DNA of 64,000 bases from OAS926 sp035503715 (GTDB lineage: Bacteria > Pseudomonadota > Alphaproteobacteria > Rhizobiales > Rhizobiaceae), in assembly GCA_035503715.1 (NCBI GenBank), contig DATJTE010000246.1, forward strand, positions 15,964-79,963, written 5' to 3'. The translations under genes were made by a program, and so were the position numbers. This document shows positions 52,438 to 63,965 of this stretch, piece after piece. Each line of letters starts with the position of its first letter. Position 1 is the first letter of the stretch. The notes under the pieces were generated by a model. The model saw only the letters and a list, made by a program, of their open reading frames with translations. It was not told the DNA's origin and did no database searches.

Positions 52438-53810
52438 ACGACCCGGTTGCGCTCCACGGTCAGATTGGCGAACTCGGCTGCGCCTTCCAGCGCGAGATCG
52501 CCCGTGACAGGCTCGGCCCAGCGGAAGCCGACGATGCCGCCGCGTTCTGCGCCTTCAATCAGATTGTCGGAGATCACGGCAGACCCGACACCCTCGACCA
52601 CAGTCACCGCGATGCCGGTGCCGGTCTTGCGGATGACGTTGCCCGTCGCCACGACGTTGCGCATGAACTCGCCCCAGCCGATGTTCATGCCGTTGAGTGG
52701 TGCGGACTCGATGACATTCCCCGTCACCGCGCAGTCGGCTTCGATCGAGATGCCGCTGCCGAAGCCCGGTGGGTCGGCGGTGTAAGGTCCTTGCGTGACC
52801 ATGTTGCGCACGATGTTGCCGGAGCATACGGCCATGCGTCCGCCTTCGTTGAAATTGACGACGGAAATGCCGTTCGTGGCGCCGTCGACGATGTTGGAAT
52901 TGATGATTGCGCCTTCGAACGAGAATTCGGAATAAATGCCGGTCTCGCCCGAGCGCAGGCACGTGTTCGAACTGATCTGGATGTTCGACGCGCTGTTGGC
53001 GCGGATCGCCGAGAAGGCGCAGTCGGACACGATGTTGCCGGTGATGACGACATTGCCGGCGCGAAACGCATTGATGCCGTTGCCATGCTGGCCGGTACCG
53101 CTGTCGCGCGCGCCAATCCGCTCGATGCGATTGCTGGTGACGATTGTGCCGTCCTCGGCCGGCTGCCAGCGATGGACGAGGATGCCGCCATTGGCGCAGT
53201 CGCGGATGGTGTTGCCGGTGATCGACAGGCCTTGGGACTCGACCGCATAGATCGCGACATCAGCCGCGCCCGAGATCTCCGTCCGCTCGATGCGCCCGCC
53301 GACCCGCTCCATCGCGATCGCATTCTTGCCGCTGCCGGTGACCTCGCATTTGTCGATCGCAAGATGGCGCACATGGCGGAAATCGAGCGCGGCCAGCGCA
53401 TGGTCGCCGATCCAGCGGTTCGCGGCGTCGAACACGATGCCCTCGAACTCGATCAGATCGGATCCTTCAGCCGCGAATAGAAATCCGTCGCCACCATAGA
53501 CGATGCGGGAGGCGCCCGGCACGCCGGTCAGCCGAACGCGCTTCGGCAGCGAGAGATTGGAGACGACATAGACGCCCGGCGGCAGGTGCAGCGGCATGTC
53601 GCGGTCCGACGCCGTCTGCAGCATCTTGGCGAAAGCCTTGCTCTGGTCGTCCAGCGCGCCGGGGCGGACACCGAGGTCGGTGGCGTCGATCGCGCCGCGC
53701 ATCGAGGCCTTCTCGACATGGGAAAGTTCAGCGCTTTGTGCGGCGCGCGGCAGCGTCAGTCCCGCCGCGAGACCGAGGGCAGAGCCGAAAAAGCCGCGTC
53801 TGTTCAACAT
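52434..53810 (-). CDS. Tat-exported beta-helix repeat protein (TIGR03808-like)
   Basis: This 458-residue protein starts with a twin-arginine signal (MLNRRGFFGSALGLAAGLTL, cleavage near AQSAE). The mature part begins like pectate lyase-type proteins (DATDLGVRPGALDDQSKAF) and then repeats short beta-helix turns such as SNIQISSNTCLRSGETGIYS and NVVITGNIVSDCAFSAIRAN. It corresponds to the rhizobial family of twin-arginine-translocated repeat proteins, whose function is unknown. Folding before export suggests a cofactor or a need for cytoplasmic folding. The ATG at 53810 is used because the signal peptide starts there. Confidence 0.88.
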   Translation of the reverse strand: MLNRRGFFGSALGLAAGLTLPRAAQSAELSHVEKASMRGAIDATDLGVRPGALDDQSKAFAKMLQTASDRDMPLHLPPGVYVVSNLSLPKRVRLTGVPGASRIVYGGDGFLFAAEGSDLIEFEGIVFDAANRWIGDHALAALDFRHVRHLAIDKCEVTGSGKNAIAMERVGGRIERTEISGAADVAIYAVESQGLSITGNTIRDCANGGILVHRWQPAEDGTIVTSNRIERIGARDSGTGQHGNGINAFRAGNVVITGNIVSDCAFSAIRANSASNIQISSNTCLRSGETGIYSEFSFEGAIINSNIVDGATNGISVVNFNEGGRMAVCSGNIVRNMVTQGPYTADPPGFGSGISIEADCAVTGNVIESAPLNGMNIGWGEFMRNVVATGNVIRKTGTGIAVTVVEGVGSAVISDNLIEGAERGGIVGFRWAEPVTGDLALEGAAEFANLTVERNRVV

Positions 53811-53916
53811 TGGTACACGCCATGCCGTTGAACCAAACACGCAGCAGGAAACGTGCCACCGCAAACGTTACCGCCACGGGGTTGCCGCGCCCCTTCGTGA
53901 GGCATAGATTCCCGAA

Positions 53917-54396
53917 ATGAGCAGAGCCTTCACCCGCGAGGAAGACAGCGAGAATGCGCTGGCCGATGTCGGCGAGCGCACCGTTTCCACGCATCGCAAT
54001 CTTGTGACCAGGCGCGGCCTCGAACTGATCGACGCCGAGGTCGCCAATTGGCGCGCCGAGCTTGCGAGGGCCGAGCACGATCAGGATCGCCAGAAGATCG
54101 CGCTCGCCGCGCGCGATGTGCGCTATTGGACCGCCCGCCGCGAGAGCGCCGAACTCTCCGAACCGGAGCCCGACAGCAAAGTCGTGCGCTTCGGAATGAG
54201 CGTTTCGATCGAGGACGAGGACGGCAAGAAGGCGCACTGGCGCATCGTCGGCGAGGACGAAGCCGACCCGGCCGACGGCTCGATCTCGCACGTCTCGCCG
54301 ATGGCGATCGCGCTGTTTGGCAAATCCGTGGGCGACCTGGCGACCGTCAACGGCAAGGAGTGGGAGATCGTCGGGATGGAGGTCGGGAAGGGCTGA
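53917..54396 (+). CDS. greA: GreA/GreB-family transcription elongation factor
   Basis: This 159-residue protein has an N-terminal coiled-coil part (RRGLELIDAEVANWRAELAR) and a C-terminal FKBP-like domain with SISHVSPMAIALFGKSVGD, the signature of Gre factors. These factors stimulate transcript cleavage by backtracked RNA polymerase. The symbol is by family; it may be a second Gre copy (GreB-like) of the genome. The loop residues that reach the active site (DQDRQ in place of the usual DL.EN-type tip) are not clearly conserved, so anti-backtracking activity should not be assumed. Confidence 0.85.
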   Translation: MSRAFTREEDSENALADVGERTVSTHRNLVTRRGLELIDAEVANWRAELARAEHDQDRQKIALAARDVRYWTARRESAELSEPEPDSKVVRFGMSVSIEDEDGKKAHWRIVGEDEADPADGSISHVSPMAIALFGKSVGDLATVNGKEWEIVGMEVGKG

Positions 54397-54406
54397 TCGA
54401 ATACGC

Positions 54407-54589
54407 CTACCGTTTAGCCAACGCGCCGTACTTCCGATATTTGTCCATCCGCTTGCGCGCTATCTCGACTTGCCGGTGCAATTCCTCCGACATCTCGGTT
54501 TCCGGCTTGTCGAAAGCGGAAAGAGCACTCGAATACTGATCCATGACCTGTTTTGCAGCCTTAAGCTGTTTGACGGTGCTTTTTGTCAT
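54407..54589 (-). CDS. Small hypothetical protein (60 aa)
   Basis: This short frame (MTKSTVKQLKAAKQVMDQYS onward) is charged, has helical character and fills the gap between the Gre factor and scpA. The ATG at 54589 has a GGAG close upstream; the ATG eight codons earlier has no such site. Homology is not recognised, so this may or may not be a real gene. Confidence 0.4.
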   Translation of the reverse strand: MTKSTVKQLKAAKQVMDQYSSALSAFDKPETEMSEELHRQVEIARKRMDKYRKYGALAKR

Positions 54590-54634
54590 AGCTCCGCTCG
54601 CTGCTGAATCCATGACAGCATACTACTGTGAGCG

Positions 54635-56754
<2,120 letters not shown>

Positions 56755-56758
<4 letters not shown>

Positions 56759-58188
56759 GACGCGATCGTCTCGTCGATACGCAGCGCTTGAAGCGGCGTG
56801 CAAAAGACGACGCCTTCCTCGGGTGTTGGTCGCCGCTGGGTCTCGAGCACTGCAACCGGCCGCTCTTTGGCCGCTGGAAATTTCGTCGTGCCGATGATGG
56901 CGCGCTCGCCGGAGCTGTATCTTGCGGCCCGACCTCCACGCGCGGCGACAACCCGATCTTGCAGTTTCCCTGCCACAAGACTTTCAAGCACGCCGCCCTC
57001 AGCCTCCAGCCGTTGAAATTCAACCCAGGCCCGTTCGCACAGCGCATTGGTCAGCGCCTCGACGCTGCCAGCACCCGCGATCGGATCGGCGACGTGATCG
57101 ACATGGCTTTCGCCCGTAAGGATCGCGTGCGTGTTGCGGGCGACGCGGCGCGCAAACGCATCCGGCAATCCGTGAGACAGAGTGTGCGGCAGGATGGAGA
57201 TCGAATCCGCGCCGCCGACGCCGGCGGCAAAAGCCGCGATGGTCGATCGCAGTATGTTCGTCTCGGGATCTTTGAAGCTCAGCATCCGGTATGACGTCTC
57301 GGCGTGTATCGCGCACGGCACCGCTTCGATCGAGCAGGCCTCCTGGACGCGCGTCCACAGTTTCCGCAACGCGCGGATCTTTGCCATGGACAAGAACTGA
57401 TCCTGATCGACGCTCAGCGCAAAGCCGATGTGCGGAGCGGCGTAGACGAGCGGCTGGCGCGCCTCTTCGAACATTCTGAGATGCGACACGGCCGTGGCCA
57501 GCAATATGCCGAGCTCCTGCGCCTCGGTTGCGCCGGCGTTGTGGAAGACACGACCATCGGCTTCCACAAGCACGCCGGGCACGTCGAGCGCGAAGAAATG
57601 CGCCAGCGACTGCGGCATGGAAGCCTTCAAGGCTTCGATCGACATTCTGAGCCGGCCCGTGCCGGCAAAGATCGCCGCCGGATCGATCCCGAAGGCGAGG
57701 CTGAGCTTGGTTGGGTCGATCCGTTTGGCGGTCAGCGCGGCAACCAGCCAGTCGACGCTTGCACGGCTCGAAGGGTGCACATCGATCCTGAGATGCGTCT
57801 TGGTGAACTGGATGCCCTCGAGCACCTTTCTGAGGCTGTCGGGATCGGCAGGCAGGCCGTAGCCAAAAGCGTTCGGCGCGCCTTCGAACACAAGCGACAA
57901 GCCTGTCGCGCCGCCCTCGATGTCTTCCAAGGCTTGTCTGTTGGCGCGCGTGGGATCGGGATCGTCGACCCGCTGCGTGATGATCCAGCGTTCAGCGGGA
58001 TTGCCACGAGTCCATGCCGTGGCGCCTTTTGCGCGAGAAGCGTGCGGATCGATACCGATACCGTCGTCGGTACGGGAAACAAGCGCATCGAAGCTCGCGC
58101 CTGCCAGCGCCTTCTCGGCAAGCTTGCGCCAGTCGCTCTGCCCGAGCTCCGGAAACTTGGTCTGCGCGAAAAGGCTCGCAGCGTCCAT
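56755..58188 (-). CDS. mutA: Methylmalonyl-CoA mutase small subunit
   Basis: This 477-residue protein matches the barrel part of methylmalonyl-CoA mutase but lacks the cobalamin domain, as expected for the non-catalytic partner of heterodimeric enzymes. Typical stretches are PHIGFALSVDQDQFLSMAKI and SIEAVPCAIHAETSYRMLSF, followed by DSISILPHTLSHGLPDAFAR. Instead of a DxHxxG region it ends in a short C-terminal tail. It is translated just before the large subunit and overlaps it by four bases. Confidence 0.92.
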
Positions 58189-58353
58189 TCATCCTCCGCG
58201 TGTCGAACCCCATGATCGGCACGGGTTCCGATTGCCAAACCGCGACGGGCTGCGCAAGCGCAAAATCCCGCCTGCCATTGTCGCATGGCCAAGGCCTGAT
58301 TATAGAACTTAACCGGCGGTACTGGCTTAAAACGATTGAGGCGGAGACTTCTG

Positions 58354-59943
58354 ATGGCGGACGAGGACAGCATTTTCATCGGAGCAAGCCGCAAGCCCGA
58401 CGACAGCTATCAGAAGCCTGAATCCCTGTTGCTAAAATACGGCAACCGCCACGGGATGGTGACCGGCGCAACCGGCACCGGCAAGACGGTTACGCTGCAA
58501 ATCCTCGCTGAGGGTTTCTCCAATGCGGGTGTTCCGGTCTTCGCCGCCGATATCAAAGGCGACCTGTCGGGCATCGCGGCGATGGGGTCGGCGCAGGACT
58601 TTCTCGTCAAGCGCGCCGAGACGATCAAGCTCGAACCGTACGAGCCGCAGGAATTCCCGGTTATCTTCTGGGATCTGTTCGGCGAGCAGGGCCATCCGAT
58701 TCGGGCCACCGTCTCCGAGATGGGGCCATTGCTGCTGTCGCGGCTGATGAACCTTACGGAAGCACAGGAAGGTGTCATCAACATCGCCTTCCGTATCGCT
58801 GACGAGGAGGGGTTGTTGCTTCTCGACATGAAGGATCTCCAGGCACTGCTTGCCAATATGGCCGAGCGTGCCGACCAGCTTTCGGCCCGTTACGGCAATG
58901 TGACCAAGGCTTCGGTCGGCGCGATCCAGCGCTCGCTTCTCATTCTCGAGCAGCAAGGTGGTGCGAACTTCTTCGGCGAGCCGGCGCTACAAATCGCCGA
59001 CATCATGCGCACCACCCGCGATGGTCGCGGCGCGATCAGCGTGCTCGCTGCCGACAGACTGATGATGAACCCCAGGCTGTACGCGACCTTCCTGCTCTGG
59101 CTGATGTCGGAACTGTTCGAGCAGCTTCCCGAAGTGGGCGATCCGGACAAGCCGAAGCTCGTCTTCTTCTTTGACGAAGCGCATCTGCTCTTCGACGAAG
59201 CACCGAAGGCGCTGGTCGATCGCGTCGAGCAGGTCGTGCGCTTGATCCGATCGAAGGGTGTCGGCGTCTATTTCGTGACCCAGAATCCCCTCGACATTCC
59301 CGAAACGGTGCTGGCCCAACTCGGCAACCGCATCCAGCACGCTTTGCGCGCCTATACGCCGCGCGAGCAGAAGGCGGTGCGGACTGCGGCCGACACGTTT
59401 CGGCCGAATCCTGACTTCGACTGTTTCCAGGCGATCACCCAGCTCGGCACCGGTGAAGCGCTCGTCTCTACTCTCGAAGCGAAGGGCATTCCCGCGATGG
59501 TGCAGCGGACGCTGATCCGTCCGCCGTCGTCGCGGCTCGGGCCGATCACGCCGGCGGAGCGCCAGAAGGTCATCGGCGCCAGCCCGATCACCGGCCAGTA
59601 CGACAAAACGGTCGACCGCGAGTCCGCCTTTGAAATGCTGCAGAAGCGCGCGGCGGAAGCAGCAAAAGGTGTCGAGGAACAGGATCGGCGGGACGACGAT
59701 GAGGGCCGGACCGAGGAGCGCAGCCGCTGGACGCTGCCGGATTTCGGCGGCCGTCCCCGGGACGATGACGACGATTATTATGATCGCAACGGGCGCCGGC
59801 GTCGGACGACATATCGTCCTCGCACGTCGAACCGGCAGACCGTCACGGAGGCGGCGGTCAAGTCGGTTGTCCGCTCCGTCGGCTCGTCGCTCGGCCGCGC
59901 CATTGTGCGCGGGATCTTGGGAAGCATCACGAGGGGCCGTTAA
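58354..59943 (+). CDS. HerA/FtsK-like ATPase (DUF853, YjgR-type)
   Basis: This 529-residue P-loop ATPase has Walker A VTGATGTGKTVTLQILAEGF and Walker B LVFFFDEAHLLFDEAPKAL, with VYFVTQNPLDIP as a sensor-like strand. It is the single-domain, HerA-like DUF853/YjgR family, found widely in proteobacteria with an unclear role. The C-terminal 80 residues are low-complexity, rich in Asp then Arg (RPRDDDDDYYDRNGRRRR), and end in a basic helix. The ATG at 58354 is used. A strong terminator follows. Confidence 0.9.
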   Translation: MADEDSIFIGASRKPDDSYQKPESLLLKYGNRHGMVTGATGTGKTVTLQILAEGFSNAGVPVFAADIKGDLSGIAAMGSAQDFLVKRAETIKLEPYEPQEFPVIFWDLFGEQGHPIRATVSEMGPLLLSRLMNLTEAQEGVINIAFRIADEEGLLLLDMKDLQALLANMAERADQLSARYGNVTKASVGAIQRSLLILEQQGGANFFGEPALQIADIMRTTRDGRGAISVLAADRLMMNPRLYATFLLWLMSELFEQLPEVGDPDKPKLVFFFDEAHLLFDEAPKALVDRVEQVVRLIRSKGVGVYFVTQNPLDIPETVLAQLGNRIQHALRAYTPREQKAVRTAADTFRPNPDFDCFQAITQLGTGEALVSTLEAKGIPAMVQRTLIRPPSSRLGPITPAERQKVIGASPITGQYDKTVDRESAFEMLQKRAAEAAKGVEEQDRRDDDEGRTEERSRWTLPDFGGRPRDDDDDYYDRNGRRRRTTYRPRTSNRQTVTEAAVKSVVRSVGSSLGRAIVRGILGSITRGR

Positions 59944-59947
59944 AAGG

Positions 59948-59971
59948 AAAGGGCGCCTTGCGACGCCCTTT
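59948..59971 (+). terminator. Intrinsic terminator between convergent genes
   Basis: AAAGGGCG-CCTTGCGA-CGCCCTTT forms a GC-rich stem flanked by A and T runs, directly after the ATPase stop and before the L,D-transpeptidase stop. The symmetry suits termination on both strands. Confidence 0.8.
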
Positions 59972-60001
59972 CTTGCCTAGACGGTTTGCCCACGCCCAAA
60001 C

Positions 60002-60796
60002 TTAAAGCCTGCGAAGCAGGATCGCGCCTTCCGGCACGCCGGAGTCGATCGCAAGGCCGCGGCGGCGGCGCGGCGCCGACACCATGCGCGAACCGAGACC
60101 GCCGGTGACGATAATCGGCGTTGAACTCGGGACACGGTCGTAAAGGTCGATGATGTCCTGGTTCATCAGGCGCACACATCCCGACGACACCGATTGGCCG
60201 ATCGAGTTCCACTCCGGCGAGCCGTGGATACGGAAGAGCGTGTCTTCGTCATTCTGGAAGATGTAGAGCGCACGCGCGCCGAGCGGATTGGTCAAGCCGG
60301 GCGGCATGCCGCCATTCTCGGCGCTGTACTTTGCGAGTTCCGGCTGCCGCTCGATCATCTCCGCCGGCGGCGTCCACTTCGGCCATTTCTGCTTCCACTG
60401 GATGACTGCCGACCCGGACCACTCAAAACCCGACCGCCCGAGGCCGACGCCGTAGCGGACCGCTTGGCCGCCTTCACGCACGAGATAAAGGAAGTGGCTG
60501 GACGTATCGACGACGATCGTTCCCGGCCGTTCGCCGGTCGGGTCGTTCACGATCTGGCGCAGGAACTGTTGATCCATCTGCTGGATGGGGATCGCGGGAA
60601 GCTGATAACCCTCATCGACCATCGGCCCGTACATCGTCGCGAAATCGCCGAAGCCAGGCTCTGTCGGCTGAACGACGGGCGGCGGCGCACCCGCCATGGT
60701 ACAGCCGGAGACTGCGAGCGTGGCAGCGCCGACCGCCGATGCGCCGAGAAAGGCACGGCGGTTCAGGCGTGTGGAGTGGAGGGAAGTAGCGGGCAT
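60002..60796 (-). CDS. L,D-transpeptidase (ErfK/YbiS/YcfS family)
   Basis: This 264-residue protein carries a signal sequence with a twin-arginine-like NRRAFLGASAVG and a lipobox-like VSGC, so it may be a lipoprotein. The YkuD catalytic region has FRIHGSPEWNSIGQSVSSGC, with conserved His and catalytic Cys. It probably makes 3-3 cross-links in peptidoglycan or attaches proteins to it. The basic C-terminal tail is short. A terminator separates it from the convergent ATPase gene. Confidence 0.92.
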   Translation of the reverse strand: MPATSLHSTRLNRRAFLGASAVGAATLAVSGCTMAGAPPPVVQPTEPGFGDFATMYGPMVDEGYQLPAIPIQQMDQQFLRQIVNDPTGERPGTIVVDTSSHFLYLVREGGQAVRYGVGLGRSGFEWSGSAVIQWKQKWPKWTPPAEMIERQPELAKYSAENGGMPPGLTNPLGARALYIFQNDEDTLFRIHGSPEWNSIGQSVSSGCVRLMNQDIIDLYDRVPSSTPIIVTGGLGSRMVSAPRRRRGLAIDSGVPEGAILLRRL

Positions 60797-61041
60797 CGGC
60801 CTTTGGGTTCCTTACATGCGAAACACTGAAGAGCAGCACTGGTTGTATGCGCCGCGAAGTGAAACGCATAGGCGATGCGGAAGTTGGCCAAAGCGCGGCG
60901 AATCTATGAAAGGGGCTACAGGTGTTGCCTTGGCGCAACAGGTTGGCCATCGGGCTGGGCTTAGAAATTCAGCTTTGAGGCCGTTGACGCTCCGGGGCCA
61001 AAGGTATTTTGGATTGGGCCGACTTGCTGAAAGGCCTCTTC

Positions 61042-61923
61042 ATGACCCTCGCGACCGCTGCCCTTACGAAAACCTGGACCTATGTCGACGGCGACTGGCA
61101 CGAGGGCAACGTGGCGATCGTCGGGCCGCGTTCGCACGCCATGTGGCTGGGGTCGAGCGTTTTCGACGGCGCGCGCTGGTTCGAAGGTGTGGCGCCCGAC
61201 CTCGACAAACATGCCGCTCGCGTAAACACGTCGGCGACCGCGCTTGGGCTCGATCCGACGCAATCCGCCGACGAGATCGTTGGATTGACCTGGGACGGAT
61301 TGAAGAAGTTCGATGGCAAGACGGCCGTCTACGTCCGGCCGATGTATTGGGCCGAGCATGGCGGCTATATGGGCGTGCCGGCCGATCCAGCATCCACACG
61401 TTTCTGCCTCTGCCTCTACGAATCGCCGATGATCGCGCCGGGCGGTTTCTCGCTGACCGTGTCGCCCTTCCGCCGTCCGACGATCGAGACCATGCCGACC
61501 AACGCCAAGGCCGGCTGCCTTTATCCGAACAACGGCCGCGCGATCGTCGAGGCGCGCAGCCGCGGCTTCGACAATTGCCTGGTCATGGACATGCTGGGCA
61601 ACGTCGCTGAAACCGGCTCGTCGAACATCTTCATGGCCAAGGACGGGGAGGTCTATACGCCCGCCGCGAACGGAACGTTCCTGTCCGGCATCACGCGCGC
61701 CCGCACGATCTCGCTGCTCGCTGACCAGGGCACGGCCGTCATCGAAAAGGCGCTGTCGGTGAAAGATTTTCTCGAAGCGGACGAGGTTTTCTCGACGGGC
61801 AATCACTCGAAGGTCGTGCCGGTGACGAAGATCGAGGACCGCCATTTGCAGCCCGGTCCGGTCGCCAAGCTCGCGCGCGAGCTCTACTGGGACTTTGCCC
61901 ACACGGCGAAGGCGGCGGCCTAG
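61042..61923 (+). CDS. Branched-chain aminotransferase-like PLP enzyme
   Basis: This 293-residue fold-type IV aminotransferase has the Schiff-base lysine in TNAKAGCLYPNNGRAI, the EVFSTGNHSKVVPV-type phosphate-cup region and ETGSSNIFMAKDGEVYTPAA. This suits IlvE (Leu/Ile/Val with 2-oxoglutarate), although D-amino-acid aminotransferase-like members share the fold. ATG at 61042 is chosen; an earlier ATG at 61009 would add 11 residues. The gap upstream is 245 bases and holds only a modest inverted repeat. The symbol is left open because several paralogues occur in rhizobia. Confidence 0.85.
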   Translation: MTLATAALTKTWTYVDGDWHEGNVAIVGPRSHAMWLGSSVFDGARWFEGVAPDLDKHAARVNTSATALGLDPTQSADEIVGLTWDGLKKFDGKTAVYVRPMYWAEHGGYMGVPADPASTRFCLCLYESPMIAPGGFSLTVSPFRRPTIETMPTNAKAGCLYPNNGRAIVEARSRGFDNCLVMDMLGNVAETGSSNIFMAKDGEVYTPAANGTFLSGITRARTISLLADQGTAVIEKALSVKDFLEADEVFSTGNHSKVVPVTKIEDRHLQPGPVAKLARELYWDFAHTAKAAA

Positions 61924-62019
61924 CCGATTTAATCGCCGCCGGGCGGTTGCCCCGGCACACGAAATGACTATCTCTCCGGTATTCCAATCCGGATATTGCC
62001 CGCAGAAGGAGTACGTTCC

Positions 62020-62619
62020 ATGGCTTTTGAACTTCCCGCATTGCCCTATGACTATGAGGCGCTGCAGCCTTACATGTCGAAGGAGACGCTCGAGTACCAT
62101 CACGACAAGCACCACAAGGCGTATGTCGACAACGGCAACAAGCTCGCGGCCGAAGCCGGGATGGACAAGCTCTCGCTGGAAGAGGTGGTCAAGCAGTCCT
62201 TCGGCAAGAACCCCGGTCTCTTCAACAATGCCGGCCAGCACTACAATCACATCCATTTCTGGAAGTGGATGAAGAAGGGCGGCGGCGGCAACAAGCTGCC
62301 GGGCGCGCTGCAGAAGGCGGTCGATTCCGATCTCGGCGGCTACGACAAGTTCAAGGCGGATTTCGTCGCCGCTGGCACCACGCAATTTGGCTCGGGCTGG
62401 GCCTGGGTCTCGGTGAAAGACGGCAAGCTCGCCATCTCCAAGACGCCGAATGGCGAGAACCCGCTGGTGCACGGCGCCACCCCGATCCTCGGCGTCGACG
62501 TGTGGGAGCACTCCTATTACATCGACTACCGCAACGCGCGGCCGAAATATCTCGAAGCGTTCGTCGACAATCTCATCAACTGGGATTACGTGCTCGAATG
62601 CTACGAGCGCGCGAAATAG
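62020..62619 (+). CDS. sodB: Superoxide dismutase (Fe/Mn type)
   Basis: This 199-residue enzyme dismutates superoxide. Metal ligands and second-sphere residues are seen in LEYHHDKHHKAYV, NNAGQHYNHIHFWKWM and GVDVWEHSYYIDYRNARP. The Gly/Gln arrangement (NAGQHYNH and GTTQFGSGWAWV) is of the Fe- or cambialistic Fe/Mn type. The ATG at 62020 has an AGAAGGAG site seven bases before; the longer frame upstream is not used. There is no signal peptide, so it is cytoplasmic. Confidence 0.97.
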   Translation: MAFELPALPYDYEALQPYMSKETLEYHHDKHHKAYVDNGNKLAAEAGMDKLSLEEVVKQSFGKNPGLFNNAGQHYNHIHFWKWMKKGGGGNKLPGALQKAVDSDLGGYDKFKADFVAAGTTQFGSGWAWVSVKDGKLAISKTPNGENPLVHGATPILGVDVWEHSYYIDYRNARPKYLEAFVDNLINWDYVLECYERAK

Positions 62620-62626
62620 CAATTAG

Positions 62627-63352
62627 TTGCGCACGATCAGAAGCATCGCGACGGCCGCACTCATCGAGAAATCGGCGAATGCGGCCGTTGCTACTTTTTG
62701 CTTCGTATTTGCTGCCTTAGCCCTTCCGGGTATCGCACCAGCGCGAGCCGAGGTAGCCTTTCCGCCCATCAACATCGAAGTTCATTGCGACCAGTTGGTT
62801 TCGCAGGTCGTCGATCCGAACCAAAAGAACGCGGATTATGAAGCTTGCTTTGAAGAAGAGCAGGCCCTCAGAGAACGGTTGCGGCCATTCTGGGCTCTCG
62901 TGCCCGACGAGATGGCAAAGCAATGCATCTCCGCCTTGTTCTATAAAAACCGCCTGCCAAACTTTGTGAACCTCAATAAGTGCATGTCCGCGTTTATCGG
63001 TCAGGCTTGTATCGACAATAGGTTGAGCTGTGTTCTGAACGAACAGTTGGAAGCCAAGATCATCTTTCCTGAGCTTGATATTTCGGCCTACTGCACATTG
63101 CTCGTTTCCAAGATGCTGGTCGAGGACGAGAAAAAAGTTGAGTACGATAAGTGCGTAGCTGAAGAGATAGCTATTCAATCCAAGCTGCGAATTTTCTGGC
63201 CGCTGATGTCACAAGCGAGAGCGGACGAATGTGCCGCCAGATATTTCGCGAATCCCAACGTCACGAACAATTGGAACCTAGGCAGATGCATGGAGTCTCC
63301 AATTGGCTTGGCCTGCGTTGACGGGACGGCGAGCTGCAGCGCCGAAAACTAA
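62627..63352 (+). CDS. Secreted cysteine-rich protein with a duplicated domain
   Basis: This protein of up to 241 residues has a hydrophobic N-terminal signal (AVATFCFVFAALALPGIAPA, cleavage near ARAE). Two tandem ~90-residue units follow, each with about six cysteines at matching places: HCDQLVSQ, YEACFEEE, KQCISALF, NKCMSAF, QACIDN, LSC in the first; YCTLLVSK, YDKCVAEE, DECAARYF, GRCMESP, LACVDG, ASC in the second. The pattern suggests disulfide-bonded periplasmic domains. It starts at a TTG seven bases after the SOD stop. Its codon use is less GC-rich than that of its neighbours. No family is recognised. Confidence 0.7.
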   Translation: MRTIRSIATAALIEKSANAAVATFCFVFAALALPGIAPARAEVAFPPINIEVHCDQLVSQVVDPNQKNADYEACFEEEQALRERLRPFWALVPDEMAKQCISALFYKNRLPNFVNLNKCMSAFIGQACIDNRLSCVLNEQLEAKIIFPELDISAYCTLLVSKMLVEDEKKVEYDKCVAEEIAIQSKLRIFWPLMSQARADECAARYFANPNVTNNWNLGRCMESPIGLACVDGTASCSAEN

Positions 63353-63374
63353 GGCACCGCCGATTGATCCCGTA

Positions 63375-63397
63375 CCGCGGCTTCGGCCGGGTTTTTT
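63375..63397 (+). terminator. Intrinsic terminator after the cysteine-rich protein gene
   Basis: A CGGC-TTCG-GCCG hairpin with an extra-stable TTCG tetraloop is followed by six T residues, right after the 62627-63352 gene. It is a standard rho-independent terminator. Confidence 0.75.
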
Positions 63398-63502
63398 GTT
63401 GAGCGTATCGATCACGAAAAAATCAGAAAGTGTTTGTGGCGGGCAGGGCGGCAGCCGTGGCAAGGCGCTTTTCGGATTCGCATGCAGACCGACGGAGCAT
63501 TC

Positions 63503-63943
63503 ATGAGAAAAAGCATCGCAGCCCTTTCGATCCTCGCGCTTGCCACGGGCGGCGCGCTCGCCGCGCTGGCCGACCCGATTGCCGAACGGCAGGCGGCAAT
63601 GAAGCGGATTTCCGGCCACATGCGCGACCTGGCGCCGTTCGCGCGCGGCGAGCAGGCCTATGACGCGGCCGCCGTGATGCAGCGCCTTCAGGCCCTCGAT
63701 GCCGAGATAAAGGCCTATGATGTGGCTCTGCTCTTTCCGGACGGCAGCGAGAGCGGCGGCGATACGGAGGCCTCGCCAAAAATCTGGGAGGACAAAGCCG
63801 GCTACCAGGCCGCCGTCGACAAGTTCGCCGGCGACATCGCGGCGGCGGTGTCCGCCAATCCGCAGGACCTCAATGCCTTCGCGCCCGTCTTCGGCGACGT
63901 CGGCGCCAATTGCCGAAGCTGCCATGGGACCTTCCGCGAATAG
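63503..63943 (+). CDS. Cytochrome c' / c-556 family protein
   Basis: This 146-residue protein has a signal peptide (MRKSIAALSILALATGGALA, cleavage after ALA) and a four-helix body with the haem-binding CRSCH near the C-terminus, followed by GTFRE. That position, with a helical body (ERQAAMKRISGHMRDLAPFA), marks class II cytochromes c. They sit in the periplasm and bind NO or shuttle electrons. The frame stays open upstream to 63434, but the signal peptide places the start at 63503. Confidence 0.92.
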   Translation: MRKSIAALSILALATGGALAALADPIAERQAAMKRISGHMRDLAPFARGEQAYDAAAVMQRLQALDAEIKAYDVALLFPDGSESGGDTEASPKIWEDKAGYQAAVDKFAGDIAAAVSANPQDLNAFAPVFGDVGANCRSCHGTFRE

Positions 63944-63965
63944 CCGGAGACCTTCGAGCCTGATG

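Noticed and set aside
60961..62622. 553-codon open frame on the minus strand
   Set aside because: It lies opposite the clear aminotransferase and superoxide dismutase genes, is Arg-rich with no motifs, and comes from GC-rich codon bias.
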